Notes under the pieces: model-generated
Told to the model about the DNA's origin: nothing
The model's input: only the letters and a program-made list of their open reading frames with translations
Database searches by the model: none
Assembly (NCBI GenBank): GCA_049698215.1
Contig: JBAVXH010000428.1
Location: 5,538-69,537 of the forward strand
DNA: 64,000 nucleotides
Source: PALSA-894 sp049698215
GTDB taxonomy: Bacteria > Pseudomonadota > Alphaproteobacteria > Rhizobiales > Xanthobacteraceae
Reading direction: 5' to 3'
Translations under genes and position numbers: made by a program
In this document: positions 52,167-61,100 of the stretch, piece by piece
How the letters are laid out: each line of letters starts with the position of its first letter
How positions within the stretch are numbered: the stretch's first letter is position 1

Positions 52167-52685
52167 ATGGGAATAATCCCTGAGTTCTTGCTCGACTACA
52201 TCACGGTCAACACCTACTGGACCATCCTGTTCACCGCCCACGCGCTGCTGGCGGTGGCGTTGCTCGGCGCGCTGTCCCACCAGGCGCTTTCGGTCGCGAT
52301 GCCGGTGCGTGCGGCCGCGGGTCCGGCCGGCTTCGTGACGCGGTTTCGCGCCGTGCACAGCGCGAGCTATGCGGCCGCTGTCTGCCTGCTCTGGGTCGTG
52401 ACCTTTTTCTTTGGGGCGTGGATCTACACCAAATACCGCATGCATGTCCGCATCCCGATCGAGGCGGACGGCTTCTGGAAGACGCAAGGTGTTTTCGAGT
52501 TGAAGGAACACCTCGCAACCATCGCCCTCGGCCTGCTGCCGATCTACTGGTTCTTCTGGAAGAACGCGCGCGATCCTCAATACGACAGCGCGCGCAAGTG
52601 GCTGACAGTGACCTTGGCGGGGTTTTGCTGGTTCAATTTTCTCGTCGGCCATATCGTCAACAACGTCCGGGGGTTCGGCTCATGA
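52167..52685 (+). CDS. His-rich four-helix membrane protein, unknown family
   Basis: Start ATG 52167 gives 172 aa; upstream in-frame codons overlap the intergenic region. Four hydrophobic helices lie at about 20-45, 63-86, 115-132 and 147-163. Histidines at 25, 38, 64, 115 and 162 sit in or at the ends of these helices, the pattern of haem-b ligands. I do not recognise a family. It lies 115 bp after the second haem protein gene and overlaps the next by 4 bp. A membrane cytochrome-b-like partner for the exported c-type proteins is a reasonable idea, to be tested. Confidence 0.6.
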   Translation: MGIIPEFLLDYITVNTYWTILFTAHALLAVALLGALSHQALSVAMPVRAAAGPAGFVTRFRAVHSASYAAAVCLLWVVTFFFGAWIYTKYRMHVRIPIEADGFWKTQGVFELKEHLATIALGLLPIYWFFWKNARDPQYDSARKWLTVTLAGFCWFNFLVGHIVNNVRGFGS

Positions 52686-53071
52686 GCACCACCGCGCAAG
52701 TCGCGCCCGCCGCGCGCTCCGCATCGCTCGCGTCGTCGGTGGCGTTCCGGAATTTTGCGATCGTCTTCGCCATCGCGACGCCGATCCTCTACGTGATCTG
52801 CGAAATGCGAAACTGGCCGCTGTTCACCTATCATCCCGGCACGAACCGGATCGATCTCGGCTGGGCGCCGGCCGTGAGGGACCAGGGCCCGGCAATGCAC
52901 TGGTACGGCTGGACAGCGAACACCTTGCTGGTGGCGGGCGTTCTCGGCCTTGCCGCCGTGAAGCTGCCCGAAAGCATCGTCAAGAAGATCCCGTTGTGGC
53001 TGATCTGGATTCTGCCGCTCGCCGCGATCCCGATCCTGGTTTATGGCTTGCGGTTCTACTGGCGCTGGTAA
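52682..53071 (+). CDS. Small membrane protein, unknown family
   Basis: Start at ATG 52682 (ATGA overlap with the previous stop) gives 129 aa. Three hydrophobic helices are seen: AIVFAIATPILYVICEM, NTLLVAGVLGLAAVKL and LWLIWILPLAAIPILVYGL. A periplasm-facing loop between the first two carries TYHPGTNRIDLGW. Translational coupling to the His-rich gene suggests a two-subunit membrane complex. I do not recognise the family. Confidence 0.55.
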   Translation: MSTTAQVAPAARSASLASSVAFRNFAIVFAIATPILYVICEMRNWPLFTYHPGTNRIDLGWAPAVRDQGPAMHWYGWTANTLLVAGVLGLAAVKLPESIVKKIPLWLIWILPLAAIPILVYGLRFYWRW

Positions 53072-53083
53072 GGAGACGGCCTC

Positions 53084-53473
53084 ATGCGAAGGACAGCGTT
53101 TTGCTCCGCCTTTTGCGCAGTGGCAACGCTCGCAACGGTCGCAACGGCGCCCGCCCGCGCCGGCGGCGATGAAGAAACGGGAATGATGGACCCCGAGAAT
53201 GGGCCATCCTACTTCGGCTTCGTGCGTGACAAGCGCGGCCTGGGTGTTCCGGAGGCCAGCGTCATGTTGAAGCCGAAGGACGGCGAGGCCATCGTGGTCA
53301 AGTCGAATGTGCTCGGGCTTTATCGCACGCACCTCAGCAAGGAGGTGAAACCGGACGATGTCACGGTGTCCTGCGAGAAGAGCGGATACCGGCAAGTGAA
53401 CACCGCGCGCAGGAAGTCACAGTCTGCCGATGCGCCGAGCGTTGAGACGAGTTGCACGCTCGAACGGCTCTAG
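53084..53473 (+). CDS. Small secreted carboxypeptidase-regulatory-like protein
   Basis: 129 aa with a signal peptide (1-26, TAPARAG). The mature part (SYFGFVRDKRGLGVPEASVML, then SNVLGLYRTHL) is a single regulatory-like beta-sandwich of the type seen at the N-termini of the two haem proteins. It has two late cysteines (TVSCEKSG, ETSCTLERL) that could pair. It starts 12 bp after the preceding gene and ends three bases before the amidohydrolase, so it belongs to the same unit. Function is not known. Confidence 0.7.
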   Translation: MRRTAFCSAFCAVATLATVATAPARAGGDEETGMMDPENGPSYFGFVRDKRGLGVPEASVMLKPKDGEAIVVKSNVLGLYRTHLSKEVKPDDVTVSCEKSGYRQVNTARRKSQSADAPSVETSCTLERL

Positions 53474-53476
53474 GCG

Positions 53477-55147
53477 ATGCGCTGGGTCGCGTGCTGGCTC
53501 TGGCTCCTTATTCCGAGTCTGGTCCAAGCACAGCCGGACATTGTCCTCTTCAACGGAAAAATAGCTCGCTTCGACGCCGCTCAGGCTGAGGCGCTCGCGA
53601 TCCGCGACGGCCATATCACGGCGCTCGGATCGTCGGCCGAAATCCAGGCGCTGGCCGGGCCCGCCACACAGGTCATCGATCTTGAAGGCCGCACCGTCAT
53701 TCCCGGGCTGATCGACTCGCATATTCATGCGATCCGCGCCGGACTCACCTACACCACCGAAGTCCATTGGATCGGCGCCCGCTCGCTCGATGAAGCGCTG
53801 GACCGGCTTCGCGCAGCGGCTGCCAGGGCCCCGAAGGGGAGTTGGCTCATCGTCGCCGGTGGCTGGATCGAAGGGCAATTTGCCGAGAAGCGGCGGCCGA
53901 CCCAGGCGGAGATCGCGGCCGCGGCGCCCGAGCATCGCGTCTATGTGCAGATGATGTATAGCGCGGCCTTGCTGACGCGCGGCGGACTCGAGGCGCTGGG
54001 CATCCTGAAGGATGCCGAGCTTGGCTCACGCCTCACCGTGGACCTGGACTCCTCCGGCAATCCGACCGGGTGGGTGAGCGGCGACGCGCGGACCATCAGC
54101 GACCTTTATGACAAGCTTCCCCATCCGACACTGGAGCAACAAGTCAAAGGCACCCGTGCTTTCTTCCGCGAGCTGAACAGCCTCGGCATCACGGGGGTGC
54201 TCGATCCGGGTGGCTATAACCTTCCCATCAATGCCTACCGCGCGGTGTTCAGGTTATGGCGCGAGCAGGGACTCACATTGCGCGTCGTTTATAGTCTCTG
54301 CGCGCCGCGCCGGAATCACGAACTGGAGGACTTCCAGGCGTTGACCGCGATGTTGCCGATGGGCTTCGGCGACGGCTGGCTCAAGTTCAACGGTATCGGC
54401 GAGAACGTCACCTGGAGCATGTACAACAATGACACGCCCGCCGAGCCGCAGAAGGAACAGCTCTACCGCACGCTTAGCTGGGCGGCGCAGCGCGGCATCA
54501 CCGCGACCTTCCATTGGAACAACAACCGTTCAGTCCATCACCTGCTCGACGTCCTGGAGCGCGTGAACCGGGAAATTCCGATCGCGCCGCTGCGGTGGTC
54601 GATCGCGCACCTCAACGATGCCTCGCTGGACAATCTCGTGCGCATCAAGGCGCTCGGCGCCGGCTGGCTGATGCAGAATGCGCTCTACTTCCGCGGCGAG
54701 GCTTTCTTCGGCCAGCGCGGCGCCGAGGCGATCCGGCTCGCGCCGCCGATCGGGGCGGCGCTCAGGATGGAAATCCCCATCGGGGGGGGGACTGACGCGC
54801 ACCGGGTGATGTCGTTCAACCCCTTCGTGTCGCTGCAATGGATGCTCGATGGCAGGACAGTCATGGGCTTGCCGACGCGCACGGCTGACGAAATGCCGAC
54901 GCGCATCGAGGCGCTACGCCTCTATACGGAAGGCAGCGCATGGTTTTCCTTTGACGACACGCGCCGGGGCTCGCTTGCGGTGGGCAAGCTTGCGGATCTT
55001 GCCGTTCTCACCGAGGACTATCTCACCATCCCTGTGGACCGGATCGGCAGGATTCGTTCGGTGCTGACCATGGTCGGCGGCCGCATCGTTCATGCAGCGG
55101 AGCGCTACGCCGCGTTCGAATCGGAACGGAGAGTCCGCGACCGATGA
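53477..55147 (+). CDS. Exported amidohydrolase (YtcJ-like)
   Basis: 556 aa with a Sec signal peptide (MRWVACWLWLLIPSLVQAQ), unusual because most YtcJ-type enzymes are cytoplasmic. The composite-domain opening DIVLFNGKIARFD is followed by IPGLIDSHIHAIRAG (HxH metal site), later THFHW-like ATFHWNNNRSVHHLL, SIAHLND, and GGGTDAHRV with the metal Asp. C-terminal GSLAVGKLADLAVL completes the fold. It hydrolyses C-N bonds in amide-like compounds. A run of nine G at 54782-54790 encodes the GGG before TDAH and is a possible slippage site. Confidence 0.88.
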   Translation: MRWVACWLWLLIPSLVQAQPDIVLFNGKIARFDAAQAEALAIRDGHITALGSSAEIQALAGPATQVIDLEGRTVIPGLIDSHIHAIRAGLTYTTEVHWIGARSLDEALDRLRAAAARAPKGSWLIVAGGWIEGQFAEKRRPTQAEIAAAAPEHRVYVQMMYSAALLTRGGLEALGILKDAELGSRLTVDLDSSGNPTGWVSGDARTISDLYDKLPHPTLEQQVKGTRAFFRELNSLGITGVLDPGGYNLPINAYRAVFRLWREQGLTLRVVYSLCAPRRNHELEDFQALTAMLPMGFGDGWLKFNGIGENVTWSMYNNDTPAEPQKEQLYRTLSWAAQRGITATFHWNNNRSVHHLLDVLERVNREIPIAPLRWSIAHLNDASLDNLVRIKALGAGWLMQNALYFRGEAFFGQRGAEAIRLAPPIGAALRMEIPIGGGTDAHRVMSFNPFVSLQWMLDGRTVMGLPTRTADEMPTRIEALRLYTEGSAWFSFDDTRRGSLAVGKLADLAVLTEDYLTIPVDRIGRIRSVLTMVGGRIVHAAERYAAFESERRVRDR

Positions 55148-55307
55148 GGCGCGCCTTTTCATGGCGGCAAAGAGCCGAAGTGGCGCCGAAAAGCGCATTT
55201 GTGGCGCAGGGAACGCCGCCGATGGCGCTAGACGCAGGCGGCGTCTCCCGGCCGGAACTGCCGAAAGGTTTAATCCACCACCCCGAGGGATAGGATCGGC
55301 ATGCCCT

Positions 55308-55343
55308 GGCAGCTTGTAGAGTCCTGACAGCTTGTAGAGTCTT
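55308..55343 (+). repeat. Two tandem 18-bp direct repeats
   Basis: GGCAGCTTGTAGAGTCCT and GACAGCTTGTAGAGTCTT are adjacent, sharing a 14-bp identical core CAGCTTGTAGAGTC. They lie in the 286-bp gap between the amidohydrolase and the small membrane protein gene, about 90 bp before its start, in a promoter-like position. They could be a regulator site or chance duplication. Nothing else stands out in the gap. Confidence 0.5.
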
Positions 55344-55433
55344 GTGCACGTTCGGGGGGAGCGTGCCACATCAAGCGATGACGAAGGCCGCCAGGCGCGC
55401 GCCGTCGGCTGTCGCTGTCGGGGGTTAACGAGC

Positions 55434-55952
55434 ATGGCGAGCGCAGGCGATTCCATTCACCCGGTCGCGATCGAGCATCTGCCGATGTTCATCACGCCGC
55501 CGGGCGAGACCGACGTGCTCCTGGTGACGTGCGCGGTCATCCTGGCGGTTTCCGTGCTCGGTTTCGGCGTCTTCTTCTTCCGTCTGCACTCGCTGCCCGA
55601 ACACATCGCGCACAAGTCCGACAAGATGCAGGCCGAGCTCGTGGCGGTGCTCTGCCTCATCTCCCTGTTCACGCACATGCACATTTTCTGGATCATCGGC
55701 CTCGTGCTGGCGATGATCGAACTGCCGGATTTCGGCGGACCGCTCAGCCGCATCGCGGGATCGACCGAGAAGCTCGCCGGTTTCAAACCCGGGGAAGGCG
55801 ATGTCGAGGTGCCGCGCGGCGGCGGAGCTCATGGGCACGCCGCCGCGGAGGAACCGCCGCCGGCCGATGCGGGTGCGAAGCAAGCCGAGGCGATCCCGCT
55901 TCCGGCGAGAGAGGCTGCGCAGGCAAAGCACAGGGGGCGCGCCCATGCTTGA
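55434..55952 (+). CDS. Small inner-membrane protein paired with HlyD-type adaptor (YiaW/YibI-like arrangement)
   Basis: Start ATG 55434 gives 172 aa; upstream in-frame codons are not supported. Two helices are seen: VLLVTCAVILAVSVLGFGVFF and a longer one (LVAVLCLISLFTHMHIFWIIGL). SLFTHMHIFW recalls the small DUF3302-type proteins (YiaW, YibI) that neighbour HlyD-like YiaV/YibH. The C-terminal 60 residues are Ala/Glu/Pro/Gly rich and probably disordered. It overlaps the adaptor gene by 8 bp. The similarity is by eye and by arrangement only. Confidence 0.6.
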   Translation: MASAGDSIHPVAIEHLPMFITPPGETDVLLVTCAVILAVSVLGFGVFFFRLHSLPEHIAHKSDKMQAELVAVLCLISLFTHMHIFWIIGLVLAMIELPDFGGPLSRIAGSTEKLAGFKPGEGDVEVPRGGGAHGHAAAEEPPPADAGAKQAEAIPLPAREAAQAKHRGRAHA

Positions 55953-57177
55953 GATGATGCTTTGCTCTCTCTTCACCATCGTGCCCGACTATCTCTACCG
56001 CCGCTACGCGCAGGGAAAGCGCTTCGGCCAGGAGATCAACCTCTACACCGTGTGGTTCGAGCTGCGCTGGGGCATCACGGGCTGCATCATCCTCACGGTG
56101 CTCCTGATCACCACGGTCTTCTACAATCATCCGGCCACCACCAACGTCACGTTGTATTTCCGCACGGTGCCGATTATTTCCGAAGCCGTGGGGCGCGTCG
56201 CCGAGATTTTCGTTCCTCCGAGCGGCCCCATCAAAGCAGGGGATCCGATCTTCCGGCTCGACAACACGAAGCAGGTGGCCGCGGTCGAGACCGCCAAGAG
56301 CAAGATCGCCGAGGTCGAAGCATCGCTCGCGGTGGCGAAGGCCGATGTGATGAAGGCGGAAGGACAGGTCCAGGAGGCCCAGGGCAATGTCCAGCAGGCC
56401 CAGGACGAACTCGACACCAAGCTCGAGCTGCAACGCCGCAATGCCGGCGTCGTCGCGCAGCGCGACATCGAGAAATTGCAGGTCCGGGTGAGCGCGGCTG
56501 AAGGCTCGCTTGCCGCCGCGAACGCCGCAAAGCAGGCAGCCGAGATCAAGGTGTCGCAAGTGCTCCCGGCCGAGAAGGCGAGCGCCGAAGCCGAGCTTGG
56601 GCAGGCGCAAGTCGAGCTGGACAAGACGGTCGTCCGCGCCGGCGTCGACGGGCGCGTCGAGCAGTTCTTCCTGCGCGTCGGCGACATCGTCAATCCGGTG
56701 CTGCGCCCGGCCGGCGTGCTCATTCCGGCGGGCGCGGGCCAGCGCGGCCTGCAGGCCGGCTTCAACCAGATCGAAGCGCAGATCATGAAGGCCGGGATGA
56801 TCGCGGAGGTCACCTGTGTGAGCAAGCCGTTCACCGTCATCCCGATGGTCGTTACCGATGTGCAGGACTACATCGCGGCCGGCCAGTTCCGCGGCGGCGA
56901 GCAACTGATCGATCCGAACCAGGTGGCGCGGCCCGGCACGCTGCTGGCGTTTCTCGAACCGCTCTACAAAGGCGGGCTCGACGGCGTGACGCCGGGCTCA
57001 AGCTGCATCGCCAACGCCTACTCGAACAACCATGACGCCATCCACGACCCCGCCACCGGCACCATGAAGGGCATCGCGCTGCACGCCGTGGATGCGCTGG
57101 CGCTGGTGCATGCGCTGATCTTAAGGCTGCAGGCGCTGGTGCTGCCGTTCAAGACGCTCGTCTTCGCCGGGCATTGA
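55945..57177 (+). CDS. HlyD-family membrane fusion/efflux adaptor
   Basis: Start ATG 55945 (8-bp overlap with the previous gene) gives 410 aa. A membrane helix (about 50-68, CIILTVLLITTVFY) follows an N-terminal cytoplasmic stretch. Biotinyl-lipoyl halves (VAEIFVPPSGPIKAGDPIFRLD, and VVRAGVDGRVEQFFLRVGD) flank a coiled-coil hairpin (about 110-220) rich in Ala, Glu, Lys. The C-terminal barrel ends with a hydrophobic stretch. It would link an inner-membrane partner to the outer membrane. No transporter ATPase or outer-membrane channel is adjacent; the small membrane protein is the only partner seen. Confidence 0.85.
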   Translation: MLEMMLCSLFTIVPDYLYRRYAQGKRFGQEINLYTVWFELRWGITGCIILTVLLITTVFYNHPATTNVTLYFRTVPIISEAVGRVAEIFVPPSGPIKAGDPIFRLDNTKQVAAVETAKSKIAEVEASLAVAKADVMKAEGQVQEAQGNVQQAQDELDTKLELQRRNAGVVAQRDIEKLQVRVSAAEGSLAAANAAKQAAEIKVSQVLPAEKASAEAELGQAQVELDKTVVRAGVDGRVEQFFLRVGDIVNPVLRPAGVLIPAGAGQRGLQAGFNQIEAQIMKAGMIAEVTCVSKPFTVIPMVVTDVQDYIAAGQFRGGEQLIDPNQVARPGTLLAFLEPLYKGGLDGVTPGSSCIANAYSNNHDAIHDPATGTMKGIALHAVDALALVHALILRLQALVLPFKTLVFAGH

Positions 57178-57318
57178 TCGCCCCGTGTTCACGTCACGCC
57201 CACCCGCCTTCTAGCTATAGTCTAGAGGGGCCTGCCGAGACGACCGCAAGCATCGCGACCCCAACGGCCGTGAAGGCAGAGAGGGCGGCGCGGGGTGTGC
57301 TTGGCACCGGTGCAGAGT

Positions 57319-58041
57319 TCACTTCACCATTTCCAATGCCGCGTACGCGATACGCTGGGCGAGATGCGCCCGCGTCGCGGATGCGGGTGCGCCGCGCAGT
57401 TGCGTGAAGGTCAGGCCCTTCCCGCCAAGCTCCGCCAACAGCAGGTCGAGGGAGCCGGCATCGTCCACGTCGTACCAGCCGGGAACGTTCACGACCGGCA
57501 GGCCAAGTTTACCGGCTCGCGCCACGGTATCGCCGTAGACCGTCGCGGTGCTCCAAGGAATGCCGACGAAAAGCTCTTCCTGCATCGCCGGGAGGCCGAT
57601 GAGCGTATAGCCGCCGTCCAGCGCGGGACTCAGTACGACGCTCGTCCGCGTCCGTACCGCCTGTACCGCGTCGCGCAGGATCGAGGCCGGCAATGTCGGG
57701 CTGTCGGCGTTCACCAGGATCACGCCGGCATGCAGCGCGAGCAGTTCACGCATCGCGGTTGCCAGCCGGGCGCCGAAGTCGCCGTCGCACTGCGGATGCA
57801 GACAGAATCCCGCCGGCAGAAGCTGGCTCAAGGCATCCCCGGTTCCGCGCGGCGTGTAGACCGCGTAACCCGTCGCGCTTCCGTCTTGTGCCACTTCGCC
57901 GATTGTCTGCGTGAGGTCGCGAATGAAGCAGGCAGAGAGCGCGGCGCATTCTTCAAGCCGCAGCGGGGGTGAGAGCCGCGTCTTGGACAGACCAGCGGCC
58001 GGCGTCTTGCAGAAGATTCCGACGGCGATCGTGCTTCGCAT
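57319..58041 (-). CDS. CofC/GT-A-like transferase of the rSAM/selenodomain-associated family
   Basis: Start chosen at ATG 58041 with GGGAG upstream (240 aa); a 20-residue upstream extension is possible. The N-terminus IAVGIFCKTPAAGLSKTRL is the nucleotide-binding loop of this GT-A-like family (DUF2064). GVILVNADSPTLP, SPALDGGYTLIGL and NVPGWYDVDDAGSLDLL match the other family blocks. Homologues are usually found with ArsS and the CMD peroxidase-like protein, both present about 11 kb away, so the set seems split by an inserted or interposed block. Function is presumed sugar or nucleotidyl transfer. Confidence 0.8.
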   Translation of the reverse strand: MRSTIAVGIFCKTPAAGLSKTRLSPPLRLEECAALSACFIRDLTQTIGEVAQDGSATGYAVYTPRGTGDALSQLLPAGFCLHPQCDGDFGARLATAMRELLALHAGVILVNADSPTLPASILRDAVQAVRTRTSVVLSPALDGGYTLIGLPAMQEELFVGIPWSTATVYGDTVARAGKLGLPVVNVPGWYDVDDAGSLDLLLAELGGKGLTFTQLRGAPASATRAHLAQRIAYAALEMVK

Positions 58042-58169
58042 TCCGTTCTCCCGACCACGGTCGAACACGTTTGCGCGGGCGCTGTCACCAACGTGCTTCA
58101 TGCAAATTCGGCGTGGGGGCGCGAACGTTACTAACCCTCACGCGTTCGTGATGCCGAACACTGTAGGCG

Positions 58170-61100
58170 TCACGCAAACAGAAGGTCATTTTGCGTGAGT
58201 TGATGCTGTGCATCGAGCAGCCAACTCGTCATCGCGCCGGTCGCATCGTTGTGCCACATGATGTCGCTCACGCCGTTGTGGTCCAAATCACCGATGGCAG
58301 CGACGCTCGATCCCACCGGATGCGCACCAAGATCGACGCTCGCCGCCCAGTGACCATCCTCAAGCTCCCAAATCTCGGCGGTGTTGTCATTGGTCCAGAG
58401 AATGTCGCTGGTGCCATCACCGTTGAAGTCCCCGATCGCGGGCCGCCATCCCGGCGGGTGCCCACCGATATCGACGCTCGCGGACCATCGGCCACCCTTG
58501 AGCATCCAGAAGTCGATATTGTTCGTCTCCGGATTAAACCACGCGATGTCGGTTGCGCCATCGCCATTGAAATCGCCGGCGCCGATCGGCTGCCATCCGG
58601 CCGGATGCGAGCCGAGATCGATGCTTGCCGACCACCCACCGTCCTTGAGCATCCAGATATCGACGTTACCCGATGCGGCGTTGTACCAGGCGATGTCGCT
58701 GGCGCCATCGCCGTTGAAGTCGCTGGTCGCGACGGGCCGCCATGCCATCGGATGTGAGCCGACCTCGATGCTGGCGGCCCAGCGGCCGTCGGCGAGCTGC
58801 CACATGTCGATGGCGCCGGTTGCCGGATTGTACCAGGCGGCATCGCTGGCACCGTCGCCGGTGAAATCGGCGATGCCGACGGGCACCCAACCAGCGGGGT
58901 GATAACCCGTATCGACGCTGCCGGCCCAGCGGCTGTCGGCGAGCTTCCACAGGTCGAGGTTTCCGCTCGCGGCGTTGAACCAGGCGAGGTCGCCGGTGCC
59001 GTCGGCGTTGAAGTCACCGGAACCCACCGGCAGCCAGCCGGCCGGATGCGACCCCACCGAGACGGTCCCGGCAAGCGCGATCGGTGCCGGGTCGACGTCG
59101 ACATGCGCGATCGCAACAGCGTCCGCGCCGCCGAGGCCGTCCGCGTCCCAGAAAATGTCGCCGCTGCGCGGATCGTAGACGATCGCGGGCCCGGCGGCTT
59201 TCGCAGCTCCGATCGCGAAGGCGATGCCGGCGGCGGCCAGCGAGCCGGTGCTGACGCCGAACGCGTCGTGATCGAGCACGATCCGATCTTCACCGGCGGT
59301 AAAGTCGGCCAACAGATCGACACCATCGCCTGGACGATCGATCCAGAACTGATCGTCGCCCGCGCCGCCATAGAGCGTGTCGTGCCCCGGCCCGCCATGC
59401 AGCCGATCGTCGCCCGCGCCGCCCGAGAGCGTGTCGTCCCCGCGCCCGCCGTAGAGCGTATTCCCGGCTGCGTTCCCGCTGATCGTGTCGTTGCCGTCAC
59501 CGCCGTAGGCATTCTCTATCATCGTGTCAGCGCTGATGGTCACGCTGCGGCCGCCGATCATCGAGCTTGCGCCCGGCACCAGATCGATGAAGAGCCCACC
59601 CGTCACGGCGGCGGCGTTGATCGTGTCGTTGCCGCTCGCGTCGCGCAACGTGGACCGGTCGCCCGCCAGCGCTGAGAAGTCATTGGTGTAGTAATAGGTG
59701 GTATCGGCTGTCTCGACGTCGCCATGCAGATGCAGCGTCCACGACGCGAGCGAGCCCCCGGTGTTGCCAGAGTCCTCGACATAGAGTCGCCAGTTGCCGG
59801 CTGGCGACTCGCCCCACGCATGATTGGTCGAGAAGGTAAAGCTGAGAGCGTTCGCATTGTTCGTACCGCCAGCCGGATGGTCGAGCAGCACGCTGTCGGT
59901 TCCGGCCGGGCTGACCAGATGGACCTTGAGATCGCCGAGCCGCGTGTGGGTGAGCGAGAGATCCACCTCCACCCACTGGACGGCGAAATTCCGGTAATCG
60001 GACGACACGGTCGCCGTGTAGCCGCCCGGCGGGAAGCCCGCCGAAGGCGCACCAACCGTACCGGCAACCTCGAACGAGACCTCATTGGCGGCGGCATGCA
60101 CGCCGCTCCAGGTCTCGGCGAGACGGACCGCCGCGTGGGCATCGACCAGCCCGAAACCGAAATCGTGGCTGACCATGTGTCCGCCGCCGTTCCAGTTGGC
60201 CGCGCCGTTGACGCTCCAACTCGCCGAGGCGGGATCGATGTGGTGCGCGGAGAGCGCCAGGATCTCCTGCACGTCGCGGTACCCGAGGTTGGGATTGGCC
60301 TCGAGCATCATTGCCACGACGCCCGAGACGATCGGCGCAGCGAACGAAGTGCCGTTGACGAAGATGAAATCGTTGGTCCGGTCGCCGTCGCCGTTGTCGG
60401 GGCCCATCGTAAGGATCGAGTCGCCCGGTGCGGTCACCAGGATCGACGCGCCGGGCGCGCTGAACGATGCGATATGGCCGTCCTTCGTGGAGGCCGCGAC
60501 CGTGATGTCGAAGCGGCTGTTGGTCAGATTGTGATAATTGGTGTTGTCGCCATCGAGCGTTGCCGAGCCCGCGACGTATTGGCGGTCGTTGCCCGCGGCG
60601 AACACAAAGATGGTGCCGAGCCCGTCCCGGCCTTGCGTCACACCGAGATGCAACGCATCCTCGATGGGCGCCCAGCTCGCGTTCTGGAAATTATCGGAGA
60701 ACGCGGTGGCGTAGCCCCAGCTGTTGTTGGAGACGTCGACGTTCACCTGATGTGCGAGCAGGTCCGCGATCTCGGAGCGAGTTGAGCCGCCCGTTCCAAA
60801 GCGCGTGTAGAAACCGGCAAGCGTCGCGCTTGATGCGACCCCGACCGTGCCATAGCCGTTGTTGGCGGCAGCGCCGACGACGCCCGCGACCCACGTACCA
60901 TGCGCCGCCGAAACGGAGTCCGGCTTGATGTTGGCGGTCCCGGGATCGCGCGGGTCGTAGCTCGCCGCGAGATCGAAACGCCCGGCGAGATCCGGATTGG
61001 TGATGTCGAAGCCTTCGTCGACGAGACCGATGATCACGCCACTTCCGGTGTATTCGGTCGACACCGCTTCGACATTTGCGCCGGCGGCATTCGAGCCTGC

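Noticed and set aside
49916..52168. A 750-codon open frame on the minus strand over the second haem protein gene
   Set aside because: It mirrors the opposite gene's codon bias and has Arg/His/Asp-rich composition without motifs; the plus-strand gene has a signal peptide, CxxCH and a ribosome site.
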